From the NCBI RefSeq assembly GCF_946885885.1, contig NZ_CAMPHN010000211.1:1-6929 (forward strand): a stretch of DNA of 6,929 nucleotides, in the 5' to 3' direction. Below, in pieces: positions 6,109-6,929 of this stretch. Made by a program: the position numbers and the translations under genes. The DNA is from an uncultured Pseudomonas sp. GTDB lineage: Bacteria > Pseudomonadota > Gammaproteobacteria > Pseudomonadales > Pseudomonadaceae. The notes below the pieces were generated by a model. It searched no databases. It had not been told where the DNA came from and worked only from the letters and a program-made list of their open reading frames with translations. Position 1 is the first letter of the stretch, and each line of letters starts with the position of its first letter.

Positions 6109-6929
6109 TCATTGCCGGGCACGCTCCAGCGCCATGTCCACGCTGGGGACATGTTGCGCAGGCGCACCTCGGAAGTTGTTCTTCAGCAGTTGCGGGTCGG
6201 CCAGAGCGTCGAGGGCGAACGGCAAGCCATGACAGTCCAGGCAGACGCCGCGCAGCATCTTCTCGTTGGGGCGCAGGTTGGCGTTCTGGTTGTGTTGCAC
6301 CAGCCGCCGCTCCTGGCCGTGTACCTCGGCGGTCTCGCGCGGCAAGTGGCAACTGGCGCAGCTCACCCCGCTGCCCGCCGGCAGTTCGCCACGCTGTTCG
6401 GCTTGCCAGAGCTGCTGGTGCGGCGAGCCCTGATAGGCCAGCGAGTGTTCGTCGGCGTGACAACCGAGGCAGGCCTCGACCGCCGCCGCCACCCGATCGA
6501 CCCGATGGGCGCCATGGCAGCTGGTGCAGCTCAACTCGTGCCCGGCGCTCTCGTCGGTAAACACCAGCAAGCCGAGTTCCGGACGCATCGGCGCCAGCTC
6601 AACCGGCAGATCGGGGTTCAAGCGCATGCCGTGCTTACCGGCGAAAAAGCCCTGGGATTCACCCGCATGGCAGCCCTGACAGGTCTGCAGCGCCGGTTTG
6701 GCTTGCCAGGCGACGCCCTGGGGCTGATGACAGCCGCTGCAGTTGACTCCGGCTTCGGCATGGCCGCTGGCCAACCAATCGGCGACCGCTTCGGCGTTCA
6801 GTTGCTCGCTCGGCGCGTCGGGCTGCGGCACTTCGGCCGGCGCCTGCCAATCCGGGTGCTTGTCCGCTAGCGGTGCCGGCGCGGCGATGCGGGCGATGGC
6901 CTTCAGCAGCGGCTGGTCGGCGCCCTTGA
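6109..6929 (-). CDS. Multihaem cytochrome c, 5' end outside the window (six haems visible)
   Basis: The reading frame is open to the right edge of the window, so only the C-terminal 272 residues are seen. The GTG at 6831 is probably an internal valine. Six CxxCH motifs (CSGCH, CQGCH, CTSCH, CLGCH, CASCH, CLDCH) start at visible residues 63, 83, 134, 153, 190 and 229; more may lie upstream. Histidines outside the motifs (GKHGMR, DEHSLAY, GSPHQQLW, LVQHNQN) are candidate distal ligands, suggesting bis-His haems. The C-terminus (CLDCHGLPFALDALADP, then SVDMALERARQ) shows no membrane helix. It is predicted to be exported and matured by the cytochrome c machinery, since CxxCH haems are attached in the periplasm. 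The pattern recalls the cytochrome c552/octahaem group that includes nitrite, hydroxylamine and tetrathionate enzymes, but no catalytic signature (for example CxxCK or the HAO tyrosine) is visible. It is the first visible operon gene, 50 nt before the DUF3365 gene. Function is unknown. Confidence 0.88.
   Translation of the reverse strand, partial: KGADQPLLKAIARIAAPAPLADKHPDWQAPAEVPQPDAPSEQLNAEAVADWLASGHAEAGVNCSGCHQPQGVAWQAKPALQTCQGCHAGESQGFFAGKHGMRLNPDLPVELAPMRPELGLLVFTDESAGHELSCTSCHGAHRVDRVAAAVEACLGCHADEHSLAYQGSPHQQLWQAEQRGELPAGSGVSCASCHLPRETAEVHGQERRLVQHNQNANLRPNEKMLRGVCLDCHGLPFALDALADPQLLKNNFRGAPAQHVPSVDMALERARQ

Noticed and set aside
6059..6463. N-terminal extension of the DUF3365 frame up to 6463
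   Set aside because: The extension runs out of frame through the multihaem gene and lacks cytochrome features. ATG 6058, with AGGGAG and a lipoprotein signal, is the real start.

Overview
The window reads as chromosomal DNA from a Pseudomonas-type gammaproteobacterium. The DNA is GC-rich with strongly GC-biased third codon positions. The YgiQ protein looks Pseudomonas-like along its whole length, and a ygiQ gene divergent from a 7TMR-DISM/GGDEF gene recalls, from memory, the P. aeruginosa PA4928/PA4929 (nicD) pair. Assignment to the stutzeri/mendocina side of the genus is only a guess, and no database search was possible.

Layout. Positions 1-143 hold three copies of a ~31-nt GC-rich intergenic repeat (direct, inverted, direct) just beyond the end of ygiQ. 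Positions 154-2490 (minus) encode the radical SAM protein YgiQ. Positions 2491-2678 are a divergent promoter region with a possible extended -10 for ygiQ, a -10 for the opposite gene, and two adjacent perfect palindromes. Positions 2679-4586 (plus) encode a membrane diguanylate cyclase: signal peptide, periplasmic 7TMR-DISMED2 sensor, seven membrane helices, coiled coil, and a GGDEF domain with an intact inhibitory site. Positions 4587-4712 are a short convergent spacer with a strong GC hairpin.

Positions 4713-6929 (minus) form a compact operon in which every visible gene encodes a haem protein. In transcription order these are a multihaem c-type cytochrome (5' end outside the window, six CxxCH motifs visible), a DUF3365/Tll0287-like monohaem lipoprotein, a cytochrome c5-like monohaem lipoprotein, and a Vitreoscilla-type single-domain globin. 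Gaps are 50 nt, a 20-nt overlap, and 37 nt, so co-transcription is likely. Three products are predicted periplasmic or membrane-anchored; the globin has no signal peptide and should be cytoplasmic.

Working together. YgiQ and the cyclase are ordinary housekeeping/signalling neighbours. The haem operon is the most interesting part: it looks like a small periplasmic electron-transfer or reactive-nitrogen/oxygen handling module paired with a cytoplasmic O2/NO-binding globin. Its substrate cannot be read from this window.
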